A stretch of 64,000 nt of DNA from Rhodospirillaceae bacterium (GTDB lineage Bacteria > Pseudomonadota > Alphaproteobacteria > SP197), in contig PBNE01000002.1 in the NCBI GenBank assembly GCA_002722885.1, positions 423,333 to 487,332 on the forward strand. The letters run 5' to 3'. Made by a program: the position numbers and the translations under genes. How positions within the stretch are numbered: the first letter of the stretch is position 1; every line of letters begins with the position of its first letter. The notes beneath the pieces are model-generated. The model was not told the origin of the DNA and ran no database searches. It saw nothing but the letters and a program-made list of their open reading frames with translations. Of this stretch, positions 1 to 9,303 are shown one piece after another.

Positions 1-1
1 A

Positions 2-967
2 TACGTGACCGCCGAAAACGCCTACGTGAAAACCGACATCGTCAACATCGGTTCCGAAGTCAACGGCCGCGTCGTGCGTGTCTTCGTCAACGACTACGCC
101 CATGTCGAGTTGGGCCAGCCGCTCTTCGAGATCGATCCCGAACCCTTCGGCATCGCGATTGCGATGGCCGACGCCGAAATGGCCGCCGTGGAGCAGGAGG
201 TCGAAGCCCTGCGCGCCCTCTACCGCCAGGGCGAGGCCGAGATTCGGGCGGCGGAAGAAGACGTGCGTTACCTGCGTGGCGAACTGGAGCGGCAGCAGTC
301 GCTGGTCGACGAAGGTGCCGGTACCCAGTCGAAGCTGGATGCGGCCGAGCACGAACTGAACGCAGCGATCCGCGAACTGGCGGTTCTGCGTGAACAGAAT
401 GCTGTGGTGCTGGCCGATCTCGGCGGCTCGCTCGATTCCCCGGTTGAAGATCAGCCGATGTACCGCGCCGCCGAGGCGATGCGCCGCGACGCCTCGATGG
501 ACATGTCGCGGACGCTGGTGACCGCGCCGATGGACGGCACGCTGTCGCAGGTCCTGCTGGAGGTAGGCGAATACATCGAAGCGGGCGATCCGGTGTTTGC
601 CCTGGTCGCCACCCGCGAGCCCTGGATCGAGGTCAACCTCAAGGAGGTCGACCTCACCTATGTCGTCGTTGGCCAGGCCGCGACCGTGGTGGTCGATGCC
701 TATCCCGACGTTGTGTGGTCGGCCACAGTCGATGCCATCAGCCCTGCGACCGGGGCCGAGTTCGCCCTGCTGCCGCCGCAGAATTCGACCGGCAACTGGG
801 TCAAGGTTGTGCAGCGTGTTCCCGTGCGTCTTCGGCTTGAGGATGGCCACGAGGCTGATCTTCTGCGCTCCGGCATGACCGTGACCGTTTCGATCGATAC
901 CGGCCAGGAGCGCACCTTCGACGGCGTCGTGGACGGCGTGCTGGCGGACGTGCTGCCGAGCGAGTGA
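2..967 (+). CDS. HlyD/EmrA-family membrane fusion protein, 5' end outside window
   Basis: Periplasmic adaptor of a tripartite efflux pump. The reading frame is open to the first base, so the N-terminal membrane anchor lies upstream of the window. Two half-lipoyl segments are visible, one starting TDIVNIGSEVNGRVVRVF and one starting RTLVTAPMDGTLSQVLLEV, separated by a long alpha-helical hairpin rich in Glu, Ala and Arg. That order (half-lipoyl, coiled coil, half-lipoyl, beta-barrel) is typical of EmrA. The stop codon overlaps the GTG start of the adjoining MFS gene by four bases, so the two are probably translationally coupled. Substrate unknown. Confidence 0.9.
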   Translation, partial: YVTAENAYVKTDIVNIGSEVNGRVVRVFVNDYAHVELGQPLFEIDPEPFGIAIAMADAEMAAVEQEVEALRALYRQGEAEIRAAEEDVRYLRGELERQQSLVDEGAGTQSKLDAAEHELNAAIRELAVLREQNAVVLADLGGSLDSPVEDQPMYRAAEAMRRDASMDMSRTLVTAPMDGTLSQVLLEVGEYIEAGDPVFALVATREPWIEVNLKEVDLTYVVVGQAATVVVDAYPDVVWSATVDAISPATGAEFALLPPQNSTGNWVKVVQRVPVRLRLEDGHEADLLRSGMTVTVSIDTGQERTFDGVVDGVLADVLPSE

Positions 968-2571
968 CCGCCGACGCCTCTATGGCAGACGACTCCGTCG
1001 TCATCCAGACGGTCGGCGACGATGCCGAGCGCCCCCAGGGCCTGCGCTTTGTTCTGCTGGTCTTTTTCGCCACTCTGGCTACGATGGCCTACGACTTCAC
1101 CTGGACCATCGTCTCGGTCGCCCTGCCGCATATGCAGGGCACCTTCTCCACCACATCGGATCAGATCGCCTGGGTCCTGATCGCCTTCATGCTGGGCAGC
1201 GCCACGGCGACCGCAAGCGCGGGCTGGTTCTCGAACCGCTTCGGACGCAAGAACCTCTTCCTGTTCGCGACGGCCGGTTACACCATCACGCTGATCGGTT
1301 GCGGCATGTCAGAAACCCTGCTCGAGGCCGCGTTCTGGCGTTTCGTTCAGGGCCTGGTCGGCGCGCCGCTGATTCCACTGGGCCAGACCATCGTGGTCGA
1401 CGCCTTCCCCAAACACCTCCACGGCAAGGCCACTTCGATCTGGGGTGTCGGTGTGATGCTGGGATCGGTCGCAGGCCCGGTCGGCGGCGGCTTTCTTCTG
1501 GAAGACTTCAGCTGGCCCTGGGTCTTCTACGTTACGGTACCGGTCGGCATCGTCGCCTTCATCGGTACATGGCTTTTTGTGCCCAACACACCGGCCGACA
1601 AGACTGCGAAGTTCGACTGGTTCGGTTTCGCCACGCTGGTGCTGGGCGCGGGCCTGATGCAGCTCGCGCTGGCCCGCGGCGAACGCGAGGAATGGCTCGA
1701 TTCGGTCGAAGTGATGCTGGAGTTCGCCGCGGCGATCCTGTTCCTTTATCTCTTCGCAGTTCACACGTTCTTCGCCAAGGAGCCCTTTGTTTCACGCAAG
1801 CTCTTTGTCGACCGCAACTTCGTGATCGGCATGCTGTTTGTCGGCATCATCGGTTCGATCATCGTGCTGCCCAACTTCCTGTTGCCGCTGATGCTGCAGC
1901 AGATCGGCGGCTACCCGCCGGTCGAGACCGGCCGCATGATGATGTACCGGGGCGGTGGCGTGTTGCTGGGTCTGATTATCGTGGGCCAGCTCGCCGAGCG
2001 CTTCACACCCAAGACACTCATTGTCACGGGCATCGCCTTCATGGCCGTGCCGGCATGGTTCATGGCGCAGTGGACGGTCGACGTCCGCTTCAACGATGTC
2101 GCCTGGACCGGATTCATTCAGGGTTTCGGCGGCGCCTTCATCTGGGTCCCGATCAGCACGCTGGCGCTGAGCCATCTTGGCGGCAAAGTCCAGGACCAAG
2201 GCTACTCGCTGTTTTATCTGTTCTTCGAACTCGGCAGCTCGATCGGCGTGGCCGGGATTGTCGGTCAGCATCTGCGTGACACCCAGATCAACCACGCCGC
2301 CCTGACCGAACACATCCATCCCTTCAACGAGTTGTTCCGTTACGACGCCATGGAACGGATGTTCTCGGCAAGCGACCCGGCGAGCCTCGCCGCAATCGAG
2401 GTCGAGATCGGCATCCAGTCGACGATGATCGCCTACAACAACGCCTTCCTGACGACCTTCATCCTGATGCTGGCCCTGATCCCAGTGCTCTATCTCTTCC
2501 GCACGAAGACTCCGGCCTCCGGGAAGGAGAGCGATGTGTCAGGCGACGTGGAACCCGCCGCAGCGGAGTAG
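964..2571 (+). CDS. DHA2-family (EmrB/QacA) MFS drug transporter
   Basis: Inner-membrane, probably 14-helix, proton-driven exporter of 535 aa, the normal EmrB length. The MFS signature GWFSNRFGRKNLF sits between helices 2 and 3, and an antiporter-type motif C lies in the MLGSVAGPVGGGFLL helix. The GTG start at 964 overlaps the stop of the HlyD gene; an ATG at 982 is the alternative. With the preceding adaptor it forms an EmrAB-like pump, for which an outer-membrane channel would have to come from elsewhere. The C-terminal tail is short and hydrophilic. The exported compound cannot be told from sequence. Confidence 0.93.
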   Translation: MTADASMADDSVVIQTVGDDAERPQGLRFVLLVFFATLATMAYDFTWTIVSVALPHMQGTFSTTSDQIAWVLIAFMLGSATATASAGWFSNRFGRKNLFLFATAGYTITLIGCGMSETLLEAAFWRFVQGLVGAPLIPLGQTIVVDAFPKHLHGKATSIWGVGVMLGSVAGPVGGGFLLEDFSWPWVFYVTVPVGIVAFIGTWLFVPNTPADKTAKFDWFGFATLVLGAGLMQLALARGEREEWLDSVEVMLEFAAAILFLYLFAVHTFFAKEPFVSRKLFVDRNFVIGMLFVGIIGSIIVLPNFLLPLMLQQIGGYPPVETGRMMMYRGGGVLLGLIIVGQLAERFTPKTLIVTGIAFMAVPAWFMAQWTVDVRFNDVAWTGFIQGFGGAFIWVPISTLALSHLGGKVQDQGYSLFYLFFELGSSIGVAGIVGQHLRDTQINHAALTEHIHPFNELFRYDAMERMFSASDPASLAAIEVEIGIQSTMIAYNNAFLTTFILMLALIPVLYLFRTKTPASGKESDVSGDVEPAAAE

Positions 2572-2682
2572 TGCTGTTCTGCAGTCGGGCGGCCTGCGCT
2601 TCACGTGGTAGCCAGACGGGGTTGATTTCGGACCGTCCGGTCCTCAGTGTCTTGGTTCCTGTTTCCCAGAACTGGAGCCAGC

Positions 2683-3894
2683 ATGCCCGGTCCTCTTCAC
2701 GGCGTCAGAGTCATCGATCTCACCGGCATGGTCTCAGGCCCTGCCACCACCATGATGTTGGCCGACCAAGGGGCCGACGTCATAAAGGTCGAGAACCCTT
2801 CCGGCGGCGGTGATCACACCCGCCACGTGGCGTCGAGACGGGGCGGTCTGGCGACCTCGTTTCTCAACAACAACCGCAACAAGCGCTCGGTCACGATCCA
2901 CCTGAAGCACGCCGAAGGTCTGGCTGTGCTGAAGCGACTGCTCAAGGGTGCCGATGTTCTGGTGCAGAATTTCCGCCCCGGTGTTGCCGAACGCATCGGG
3001 GTGGGCGAGGACGCGGTGCGCGAGATCGCACCCGACATCATCCATGTCTCGATCTGCGGCTTCGGCTTCGAAGGCCCCTATGCCGCCAAGCCGGTCTACG
3101 ACCCCCTGATCCAGGCACTATCGGGGCTGGCCACCGTGCAGGCCGGCTCCGACCAGGAGCGGCCGCGACTGGTACGCACGATCCTGCCGGACAAGCTGAC
3201 CGGGATAGTCGCCGCCCAGGCGATCAGCGCGGCGCTGTTCGCCCGCGAGCGCAGCGGCGAAGGCCAGGCCATTCACCTTTCGATGCTCGACAGCGTGATC
3301 GCCTTCCTCTGGGGTTCCGACATGGAGAGCCAGACGCTCGCCGACGGCTCGATCCCGCAGCAGAAGGCCCAGAGCTTCATCGACCTGATCTATGAGACGA
3401 CTGATGGCTACATTTCGGTCGCCGTGCAGCAGGACAAGGAATGGTGGGGGCTGACCCGGGCGCTCGACAAACCCGAGTGGCTGGAGGACGAACGGTTCAA
3501 GACATCGTCGGGCCGCCACCACAACATCAACGACCGGCTGATGATGACCCAGGAGGTGCTGCGCACGGCGAGCTCCGATCACTGGATCGGACGGCTTGAG
3601 GCAGAAGGTGTGCCCTGCGCGCCGGTGCTGACACGCACGGAGATGATCAGCCATCCGCAGATCCAGGCCAACGGCATCGTAACCGAACACGATCATCCGA
3701 CCACCGGCTGGATCCGCCAGGCACGGCCCGCCGCCCGCTTTTCGAAAACCGACTTCGAGCTGCGTCACACGGGCGCGGAGCTCGGGCAGCACACCGATGA
3801 GGTCCTGGCCGAAGCGGGCTTCGGCGCCGACGAGATTGCCGCGCTGCGCCAGACCGGCGTGTTCGGCACCATGACAAAGGAGGCGGCAGAGTAA
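2683..3894 (+). CDS. CaiB/BaiF family III CoA-transferase
   Basis: Moves CoA between a CoA-thioester and a carboxylic acid. The protein has 403 aa, the usual length. Conserved blocks: GVRVIDLTGMVSGP at the N-terminus, the nucleotide-binding ADVIKVENPSGGGDHTR region, and TILPDKLTG around Asp170, the position of the catalytic aspartate in this family. The start is set at ATG 2683 because family members begin just before GVRVIDL and a GGAG lies nine bases upstream; an in-frame upstream start at 2647 would add 12 unlikely residues. The stop TAA shares its last base with the start of the next gene, so they form a two-gene unit. Substrate unknown. Confidence 0.9.
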   Translation: MPGPLHGVRVIDLTGMVSGPATTMMLADQGADVIKVENPSGGGDHTRHVASRRGGLATSFLNNNRNKRSVTIHLKHAEGLAVLKRLLKGADVLVQNFRPGVAERIGVGEDAVREIAPDIIHVSICGFGFEGPYAAKPVYDPLIQALSGLATVQAGSDQERPRLVRTILPDKLTGIVAAQAISAALFARERSGEGQAIHLSMLDSVIAFLWGSDMESQTLADGSIPQQKAQSFIDLIYETTDGYISVAVQQDKEWWGLTRALDKPEWLEDERFKTSSGRHHNINDRLMMTQEVLRTASSDHWIGRLEAEGVPCAPVLTRTEMISHPQIQANGIVTEHDHPTTGWIRQARPAARFSKTDFELRHTGAELGQHTDEVLAEAGFGADEIAALRQTGVFGTMTKEAAE

Positions 3895-4598
3895 TGATCG
3901 ATTTCTACTACTGGCCGACACCGAACGGGTGGAAGGTGGCGATCCTGCTCGAGGAGCTCGGCACACCCTACAACCTGATCCCGGTCAACATCGGCAAGGG
4001 CGATCAGTTCAAGCCGGAGTTCATGGCGATAAGCCCGAACAACCGCATGCCCGCGATTGTCGACCATGATGTCGAGGGCGCGCCAGTCAGTGTGTTCGAA
4101 TCGGGCGCGATCATGTTCTACCTCGCCAGAAAGACCGGCCGGTTCATGAGCGCCGATCCGATCCTGGAAAAGGAAGCGCTGGAGTGGCTGTTCTGGCAGA
4201 CCGGCAACCAGGGCCCGATGGCAGGCCAGCTTTCCCATTTCGTGAACTATGCGCCTGAGACAATCACGTATGCCCAAGAGCGTTACCGCAACGAATACGA
4301 CCGCTGCGTCGGTATCCTGGAAACGCGCCTGGAAGGCCGCGATTGGATCGTGGGCGACGATTACTCGATTGCCGACATGATCTGCTGGCCGTGGATCCTG
4401 ATCGCCAAGCCGCTCACGGCGAGCCTGAAGGACTTCCCCAATGTCAGCCGCTGGCGCAAGGCCATGAAGGAGAGGCCGGCGGTGCAGGCCGCCGTCAATC
4501 TCGGCAAGGATTGGGACAAGGGCGAGACGACTGAAGAAGAGCGCCGGATGCTCTATCAGCAGACCTCGCGCACAGCCGCCGAACAGACCGGCTCCTGA
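3894..4598 (+). CDS. Glutathione S-transferase family protein (YfcG/YghU/Ure2-like)
   Basis: Cytosolic thiol transferase or disulfide reductase of 234 aa. The N-terminal thioredoxin-fold half shows PTPNGWKVAILLEELG and the cis-proline segment NNRMPAIVDH, followed by ESGAIMFYLARKTG, which binds the gamma-glutamyl part of glutathione. The helical C-terminal domain contains IVGDDYSIADMICWPW. The TPNG motif at the N-terminus is typical of YfcG/Ure2-type proteins, which have disulfide-bond oxidoreductase activity. Its start overlaps the CoA-transferase stop by one base, so it may act on a product of that enzyme; this is inference. Confidence 0.88.
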   Translation: MIDFYYWPTPNGWKVAILLEELGTPYNLIPVNIGKGDQFKPEFMAISPNNRMPAIVDHDVEGAPVSVFESGAIMFYLARKTGRFMSADPILEKEALEWLFWQTGNQGPMAGQLSHFVNYAPETITYAQERYRNEYDRCVGILETRLEGRDWIVGDDYSIADMICWPWILIAKPLTASLKDFPNVSRWRKAMKERPAVQAAVNLGKDWDKGETTEEERRMLYQQTSRTAAEQTGS

Positions 4599-4613
4599 AA
4601 CAGTCAGCGCCGC

Positions 4614-6144
4614 TTATGGCGCACCCATGACATCGCGCGGAAGCTGGATGTCGAAGCGCGCCCGAAGCGTGTCGTCGAGCGCGCCGCTGAGATGATCCGG
4701 GTAGTGCGTGTTCAGAACATCGCGGACGTGGAGCCTGGCCCGAGACCGGATGTCGGGCGCGCCATCGGCCTGCCACTCCTCGACCGTGCGCCTGTCGGCC
4801 AGCATGGGATAGAGGAAGTCGGTTTCCATCCGTGCGTAGGTGTCGGCCTCGCCCAGAAAGTGACCCTCACCGCGCACCGCCTCTGCGATGCCAGCCGGGA
4901 AAAGGGTTTCGGCGCTGACATCGATGGTGCTGAGGGAACGCAGGATCGAACCCAGCATATCGTTGTCGATCACATAACTTTCGAACGACACGCCCATCAG
5001 CGCGCCATGCATGCCGCAAGCCTGAGTCACCAGATTGCACCCGGCCTGCGCCGCCATGGCGACCGCAAGGCAGCGCTCATAACTCGCCTGTCCGTCGGGT
5101 GCCTTGCTGTCGGTCGCACCGGCGATGGTCGGATTGGGCAGGCCGTAGAACACCGACATCTGGACCGAGGCGGCTGTCAGCAGTGCCTGCTCGCCACTGC
5201 CACTGGCCATCGCTCCCGTGCGAAGGTCGATCACCAAGGGGCGCGGCCCGAAGATGAGCTTCGCCCCGGGGTCGACCAGCCACAGGTTGATCATGCCCGC
5301 CAGCGTCTCGGCCAGGGTCTGGGCCAGACAGCCCGCGATGGTGACCGGGCTCGACGCCCCGAGCTGGCCGAAAGTGTTGACGTGAACCGGGATACCGCGG
5401 CGCACGGCTTCGGCCTGCACGGCACAGGTCTGCGCATCGAACCGCAGGGGTGGCACCACATGATTGGAATTGAGCGAGAAGAACGGGCGCTCGCGAAACG
5501 CATCCGCTGAGCCCGCAATGATCGCGCCCATCTCGGACACCTCGGCGACCGTCTCCGGCTCGGTGACGGCGGTGAAGGCATGTTTGGTCGAGCCTGCCAG
5601 GCAGGCATAGGTCGTGTTGATGTCGAGTGCCTGTGGCGTCTCCATGTCTCGTGCGACCAGGGGCCGGCTGAAGAACTGGATGTGGTCCAGGCAGTCAGTC
5701 AGGCGCGCGGCGTCATAGAGGTCGCGCACGGTCGAATCGCGATAGAGCCCGCTGTCGAGATCGGCGATCAGCGGCGCGGCGCCGCCTGTCCCGACATGAA
5801 CGTTGGTGCCGGAGAGATCGAGATCGTGGTCAGGGGTCTGGCCACACAGGGTCAGCGTGCGGGGCAGTTCGTCGAGTGCACGGCTGACCAACGCGCGCGG
5901 AAACAGCAGGCGTCCATGGTCGTCGATGCGCCCGCCCGCAGCCGAGACCCGGTCGATCACGTCAGCGGGGGGCTTCGGCCATGCCGACGGTTTCGAGGAT
6001 ATCGAACACACCCTCGTGAATCTGCTCTTGGTCGGTCTCGTCGAGGGGGGCGAGCCTCCCGCCCTGCAGCCGGGTCTCGGCCACACGCCGGGACGGCGCA
6101 CGGGCCTCGGCACGGTTGTGCCTGGTCCTGCGTGACCGCGTCAC
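4614..6144 (-). pseudogene. Trimethylamine methyltransferase (MttB) family, frameshifted near the N-terminus
   Basis: MttB-superfamily corrinoid-dependent methyltransferase of the non-pyrrolysine kind: the body contains no in-frame TAG. The N-terminal 58 residues (ending ILETVGMAEAP) are read from a GTG at 6144 in one frame, and the remainder (starting ADVIDRVSAAGG) continues in another. The switch falls in a run of six C on the coding strand (5967-5972); five C would restore one open frame of about 509 codons. Either the gene is inactive, the run is slippery, or a base was miscounted. No corrinoid protein or MtgA-like partner lies nearby. Homologues without pyrrolysine, such as MtgB, demethylate glycine betaine or related quaternary amines. 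Confidence 0.8.
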
Positions 6145-6204
6145 CCCGGCTTCACCCTATCTGCTGTGTCACGGCGATCCCGCCCGGGACTCGCCGGGCG
6201 GCCA

Positions 6205-7230
6205 TCAGTCGCCACCGGCCGCCGCGCCTTTGGGTGCGCCCGCCTTCATGCGCAGGTTCTGCTTCATGATCCGGGTCGTGACTTCCGCACTGCCGTCGTG
6301 GAAGCTTCCAAACCACTTGTCGAGCGGCACCAGCATCTGGCCGTAGTTGCAGTTGTAGTAGCGGTGATGGAGCTGGTGGAACAGGTTGGCGACGTCCATC
6401 ACGTTTTTGCCCTTCACATCGACGTTCTGATAGCCCGTGTGGCCTGTGCTCGCCCCGGTGGTCAGGAAGAAGCTGTGATAAAGCATGTGCAGCGGATGCG
6501 ATGCGATCACCAGATGCAGCAGCATTGAGCTCAGGTAGATGACGTGTTCGACCGGATGCATCGAGAGGCCGGAAAATGGCCCGACGTTGACGTTGTTGTG
6601 GTGGAGGTCATGGAAGCGGTAGAGCGGTTTCCAGTGCAGCAGGCGATGCACGAAATAGAAGTGTGCGGATTCGAAAAACAGCACCACAAAAAACAGCGCA
6701 ATAAACCAGACCGGCCCGTCGTCCCAGCCGAAACAGCCGACATAGCCGTTGGCCCAGGCCCACCAGATCACGACCTCATAGGCCGTCACCAGAGTGATGC
6801 CGCTGGCCAGGCTCCAGAAGACATTGTCGCCGAGCTGATGACCAAACAGGAACTTCGGGTCGCGCGGCTGCAGCGGTTTGGGGTCGAACTTGTGCTTGTC
6901 GCCCTGGGCACGGAAGGTGTGGAACCACAGATGCAATCCGCCCGTGAACACCATGAAGAGCACCGCATTGCGCAGCCAGATCTCGACCATCCAGCCAGCC
7001 TCGAAGGTCGCCATGCGCTCCAGTGACGGCGTGAAGACCCAGGCAACGACGGCCAGGGCGATATAGACCATGTGTACCGAGCAGAGAATCCCGCGCCCGA
7101 ACAGCCAGGCAAGGAACCGTTTGGGTTCGGGAGGCCAGACCAGAACCGGCGGGTGTTGCAATGGCAGTTCGGGATGCCAGTGCCACGGCTTGCGTGGATC
7201 GCCCGGAGTGAATTCAGTGGAATCGGTCAT
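6205..7230 (-). CDS. Sterol desaturase / fatty acid hydroxylase family protein, copy 1
   Basis: Integral-membrane di-iron oxygenase of 341 aa. The His clusters expected of the family are present: HFYFVHRLLH, HDLHH shortly after it, and LFHQLHHRYYN near the C-terminus. At least four hydrophobic segments flank them. It begins with FTPGDPRKPWHWHPELP, a proline- and tryptophan-rich cytoplasmic N-terminus shared with the gene just upstream at 7323, so the pair is a tandem duplication. Likely introduces a hydroxyl group or double bond in a lipid, but the lipid is unknown. The downstream neighbour is the mttB-like pseudogene, 60 bases away. Confidence 0.88.
   Translation of the reverse strand: MTDSTEFTPGDPRKPWHWHPELPLQHPPVLVWPPEPKRFLAWLFGRGILCSVHMVYIALAVVAWVFTPSLERMATFEAGWMVEIWLRNAVLFMVFTGGLHLWFHTFRAQGDKHKFDPKPLQPRDPKFLFGHQLGDNVFWSLASGITLVTAYEVVIWWAWANGYVGCFGWDDGPVWFIALFFVVLFFESAHFYFVHRLLHWKPLYRFHDLHHNNVNVGPFSGLSMHPVEHVIYLSSMLLHLVIASHPLHMLYHSFFLTTGASTGHTGYQNVDVKGKNVMDVANLFHQLHHRYYNCNYGQMLVPLDKWFGSFHDGSAEVTTRIMKQNLRMKAGAPKGAAAGGD
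7163..7212. repeat. 50-bp direct repeat shared by the two desaturase genes, copy 1
   Basis: This stretch, coding for the N-terminal PWHWHPEL region of the first desaturase, is identical base for base to 8272-8321 in the second desaturase, although the rest of the two genes has diverged clearly at protein level. Confidence 0.85.
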
Positions 7231-7322
7231 GGCGGTCTCGGGATTAGCTAGCCGCTGACATCAGCTTCGACCGTACCGTCATAAAGAAGCCGTGCGCGGT
7301 GAGATGAATGGGCGGGTGGGTG

Positions 7323-8351
7323 TCATGCGTCCGGCGCACTGGCCATACCAGCCTTGAGTTTCAGATTCTGCTTCATGATCCGGGTGGTCGCCGCGGCGGT
7401 GCCATCATGGAAACTCCCGACCCATTTGTCGATCGGCACGGTGCCCAGCCCGTAGTTGCAGGTGTAGAAGCGGTGGTGAAGTGTATGGAAGAGGGTGCCA
7501 GCGTCGAGCACATTCTTGCCCTTCACATCGATGTTCTGGAACCCGGTATGGCCCAGACTGGCACCGGTGGTGAGCCAGAAGAAGTGATACAGCATATGAA
7601 GCGGATGGCTCACCACGATCAGGTGGAACACCAGCGAGCTCAGATAAAAGACATGTTCGACCGGATGCATCGAAAGCCCTGACCACGGACCGGTGGTGAC
7701 ATTGTGGTGGTGAAGCGCGTGGAAGCGGTAGAGCGGCTTCCAGTGCAGCAGTCGGTGTTGCAGGTAGAAGTGCACGTCCTCGAAAACCAGAACCACGACA
7801 AACAGACCTACAAACCAGACCGGGCCGTCGCTCCAGCTGAACCACCCGACAAAACCGTTGGCCCAGAACCACCAGACCACGACCTCGAACACCGTTGCGA
7901 TGGTGATACCGCTCACCATGCTCCAGACCACGTTGTCCCAGACCTGACGGCCGAACAGGAACTTCGGATTATTGGTGGCAAGAGGCTTGGCGTCGAACTT
8001 GTGGGTGTCGCCCTGGGCACGGAAGGTGTAGAACCACAGATGCAAGGCAAGGGTGACGCCACCGAACATGACGAGGTTGCGCAGCCAGATCTCGGCAATC
8101 CAGCCGGCTTCAAACGTCACCATCCTTTCAAGCGACGGTGTGGCATACCAGGCGATGAAGGCCAAACCCAGATAGAGCATGTGCTGGGAGTGCAGCACCC
8201 CCCGCCCGACGATCCACTTCAAGAGATTGACGGGCTGGGGCGGCCAGACGAACAACGGCGGATGCCCGATCGGCAGTTCGGGATGCCAGTGCCACGGCTT
8301 GCGTGGATCGCCCGGAGTGAAGGGGCTCGAGTCCGACATGGTCTCAGACAT
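7323..8351 (-). CDS. Sterol desaturase / fatty acid hydroxylase family protein, copy 2
   Basis: Paralogue of the gene at 6205, 342 aa from the chosen start. It carries the same His motifs: HFYLQHRLLH, HALHHHN, and LFHTLHHRFYTCNYG near the end. The ATG at 8351 (MSETMSDSSPFTP) is chosen because a GAAGGA sits nine bases before it on the coding strand; an in-frame start at 8426 would add 25 unconserved residues. It is the first gene of a two-gene unit separated by 92 bases from its sister. The AT-rich stretch 8430-8475 upstream is a plausible promoter region. The double copy suggests two substrates or two positions on one lipid; this is inference. Confidence 0.88.
   Translation of the reverse strand: MSETMSDSSPFTPGDPRKPWHWHPELPIGHPPLFVWPPQPVNLLKWIVGRGVLHSQHMLYLGLAFIAWYATPSLERMVTFEAGWIAEIWLRNLVMFGGVTLALHLWFYTFRAQGDTHKFDAKPLATNNPKFLFGRQVWDNVVWSMVSGITIATVFEVVVWWFWANGFVGWFSWSDGPVWFVGLFVVVLVFEDVHFYLQHRLLHWKPLYRFHALHHHNVTTGPWSGLSMHPVEHVFYLSSLVFHLIVVSHPLHMLYHFFWLTTGASLGHTGFQNIDVKGKNVLDAGTLFHTLHHRFYTCNYGLGTVPIDKWVGSFHDGTAAATTRIMKQNLKLKAGMASAPDA
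8272..8321. repeat. 50-bp direct repeat shared by the two desaturase genes, copy 2
   Basis: Identical to 7163-7212. It lies in the second desaturase gene at the equivalent codons, in the same frame. Confidence 0.85.
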
Positions 8352-8491
8352 GGCTGATTTTCCTTCGGGGGCCAGCGAATCACAACCGGCTTCGGGAAGC
8401 AACGCTGAACCGAACGGGCCCGTCACACAATCAGAAAATTCAAAATTCGAACAACTGAAGCGTGACTTAAGAATCGGCGTTGGCCGCGCGC

Positions 8492-9298
8492 TCAGGGTGC
8501 GACCGGGTTACAGTACTGGTCCAGTGGCTGGAGACGGCCGCAGATGAGATCGGCCTGAGTGGCATCGGCCAGCGGTCCCGCGAGAAGCTGGTAGTAGGTC
8601 GCGCCGCCGGCCAGCTCCAACGTGGCCAGGGCAGGCGTCAGCTCGCCCAGAAGGTCAGGGTGGCGGTTACGCACGATCTGCCACTGGGCCATCGCCGCCT
8701 CGATCGACTGTTCCGAACCGAGGTGAACCTGGTAGCTGGTCAGCACGGCCTGGGCCGTGGCCGGGTCGGCCTCGACCACCGCGCCGTCCGAGGCCGTGAT
8801 GTAGCTCGGCAGGAGTGCCTGACCGCCCTCGTGTTGCACAAGGTCGTACCAGACCCGCGCCTGGGTGAAGTCCTGCTCGACTCCCAGGCCCTTCTCGTAG
8901 AGATAACCCAGCTTGAACGCCGCGCTGACATGACCCCATTCCGCGGCCATGCGGTAGAGATGGGCAGCCGAGGCAAAGTCCTGACCGACACCCTGGCCGC
9001 CTTCGAAGAGACCTCCAAGATAGAAGGCCGCCAGCGCATCGCCCTGGCGCACGGCACGGTCGTACCACCGCGCCGCGGCCCGGTAGTCCGGCTTGCCGAA
9101 GACGCCGGTCTCGTACATCGAGCCGACGACCGTCTGGGCGACGGGGTCGCCGGCTTCAGCGACGGCAATGGTTTCGTAGAGTTCGGGCGGCAGATCGCCG
9201 CGCGGGCTGGGCGGAGTGTGGCAGGCCTGCAAAAGCAGCAACAGCGCCGGGACCAGCGCCACCACAAGCGCCCGCGGGTGCAGGGGCGGGCGCGGCAT
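8492..9298 (-). CDS. Sel1-repeat lipoprotein with C-terminal SPOR-like domain
   Basis: Secreted protein of 268 aa. The first 28 residues form a signal peptide ending in a lipobox-like LLLLLQAC, so it is probably a lipoprotein. Then come three to four Sel1-type TPR repeats (for example AQTVVGSMYETGVFG and AAFKLGYLYEKGLGV), and the last 40 residues (YYQLLAGPLADATQADLIC) resemble a SPOR domain, which binds denuded peptidoglycan at division sites. The start at 9298 follows from the signal peptide; the same frame is open much further upstream but overlaps the DUF1674 gene. Likely an envelope scaffold or division-linked protein, function inferred only. Confidence 0.8.
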   Translation of the reverse strand: MPRPPLHPRALVVALVPALLLLLQACHTPPSPRGDLPPELYETIAVAEAGDPVAQTVVGSMYETGVFGKPDYRAAARWYDRAVRQGDALAAFYLGGLFEGGQGVGQDFASAAHLYRMAAEWGHVSAAFKLGYLYEKGLGVEQDFTQARVWYDLVQHEGGQALLPSYITASDGAVVEADPATAQAVLTSYQVHLGSEQSIEAAMAQWQIVRNRHPDLLGELTPALATLELAGGATYYQLLAGPLADATQADLICGRLQPLDQYCNPVAP

Positions 9299-9303
9299 GG
9301 GGA

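Noticed and set aside
4692-5510. 272-codon plus-strand frame antisense to the mttB-like gene.
   Set aside because: No recognisable motif; the minus-strand gene has clear MttB-family features.
4614-6113. Pyrrolysine-type trimethylamine methyltransferase.
   Set aside because: No in-frame TAG exists in the MttB body, and no pylTSBCD genes are in the window.
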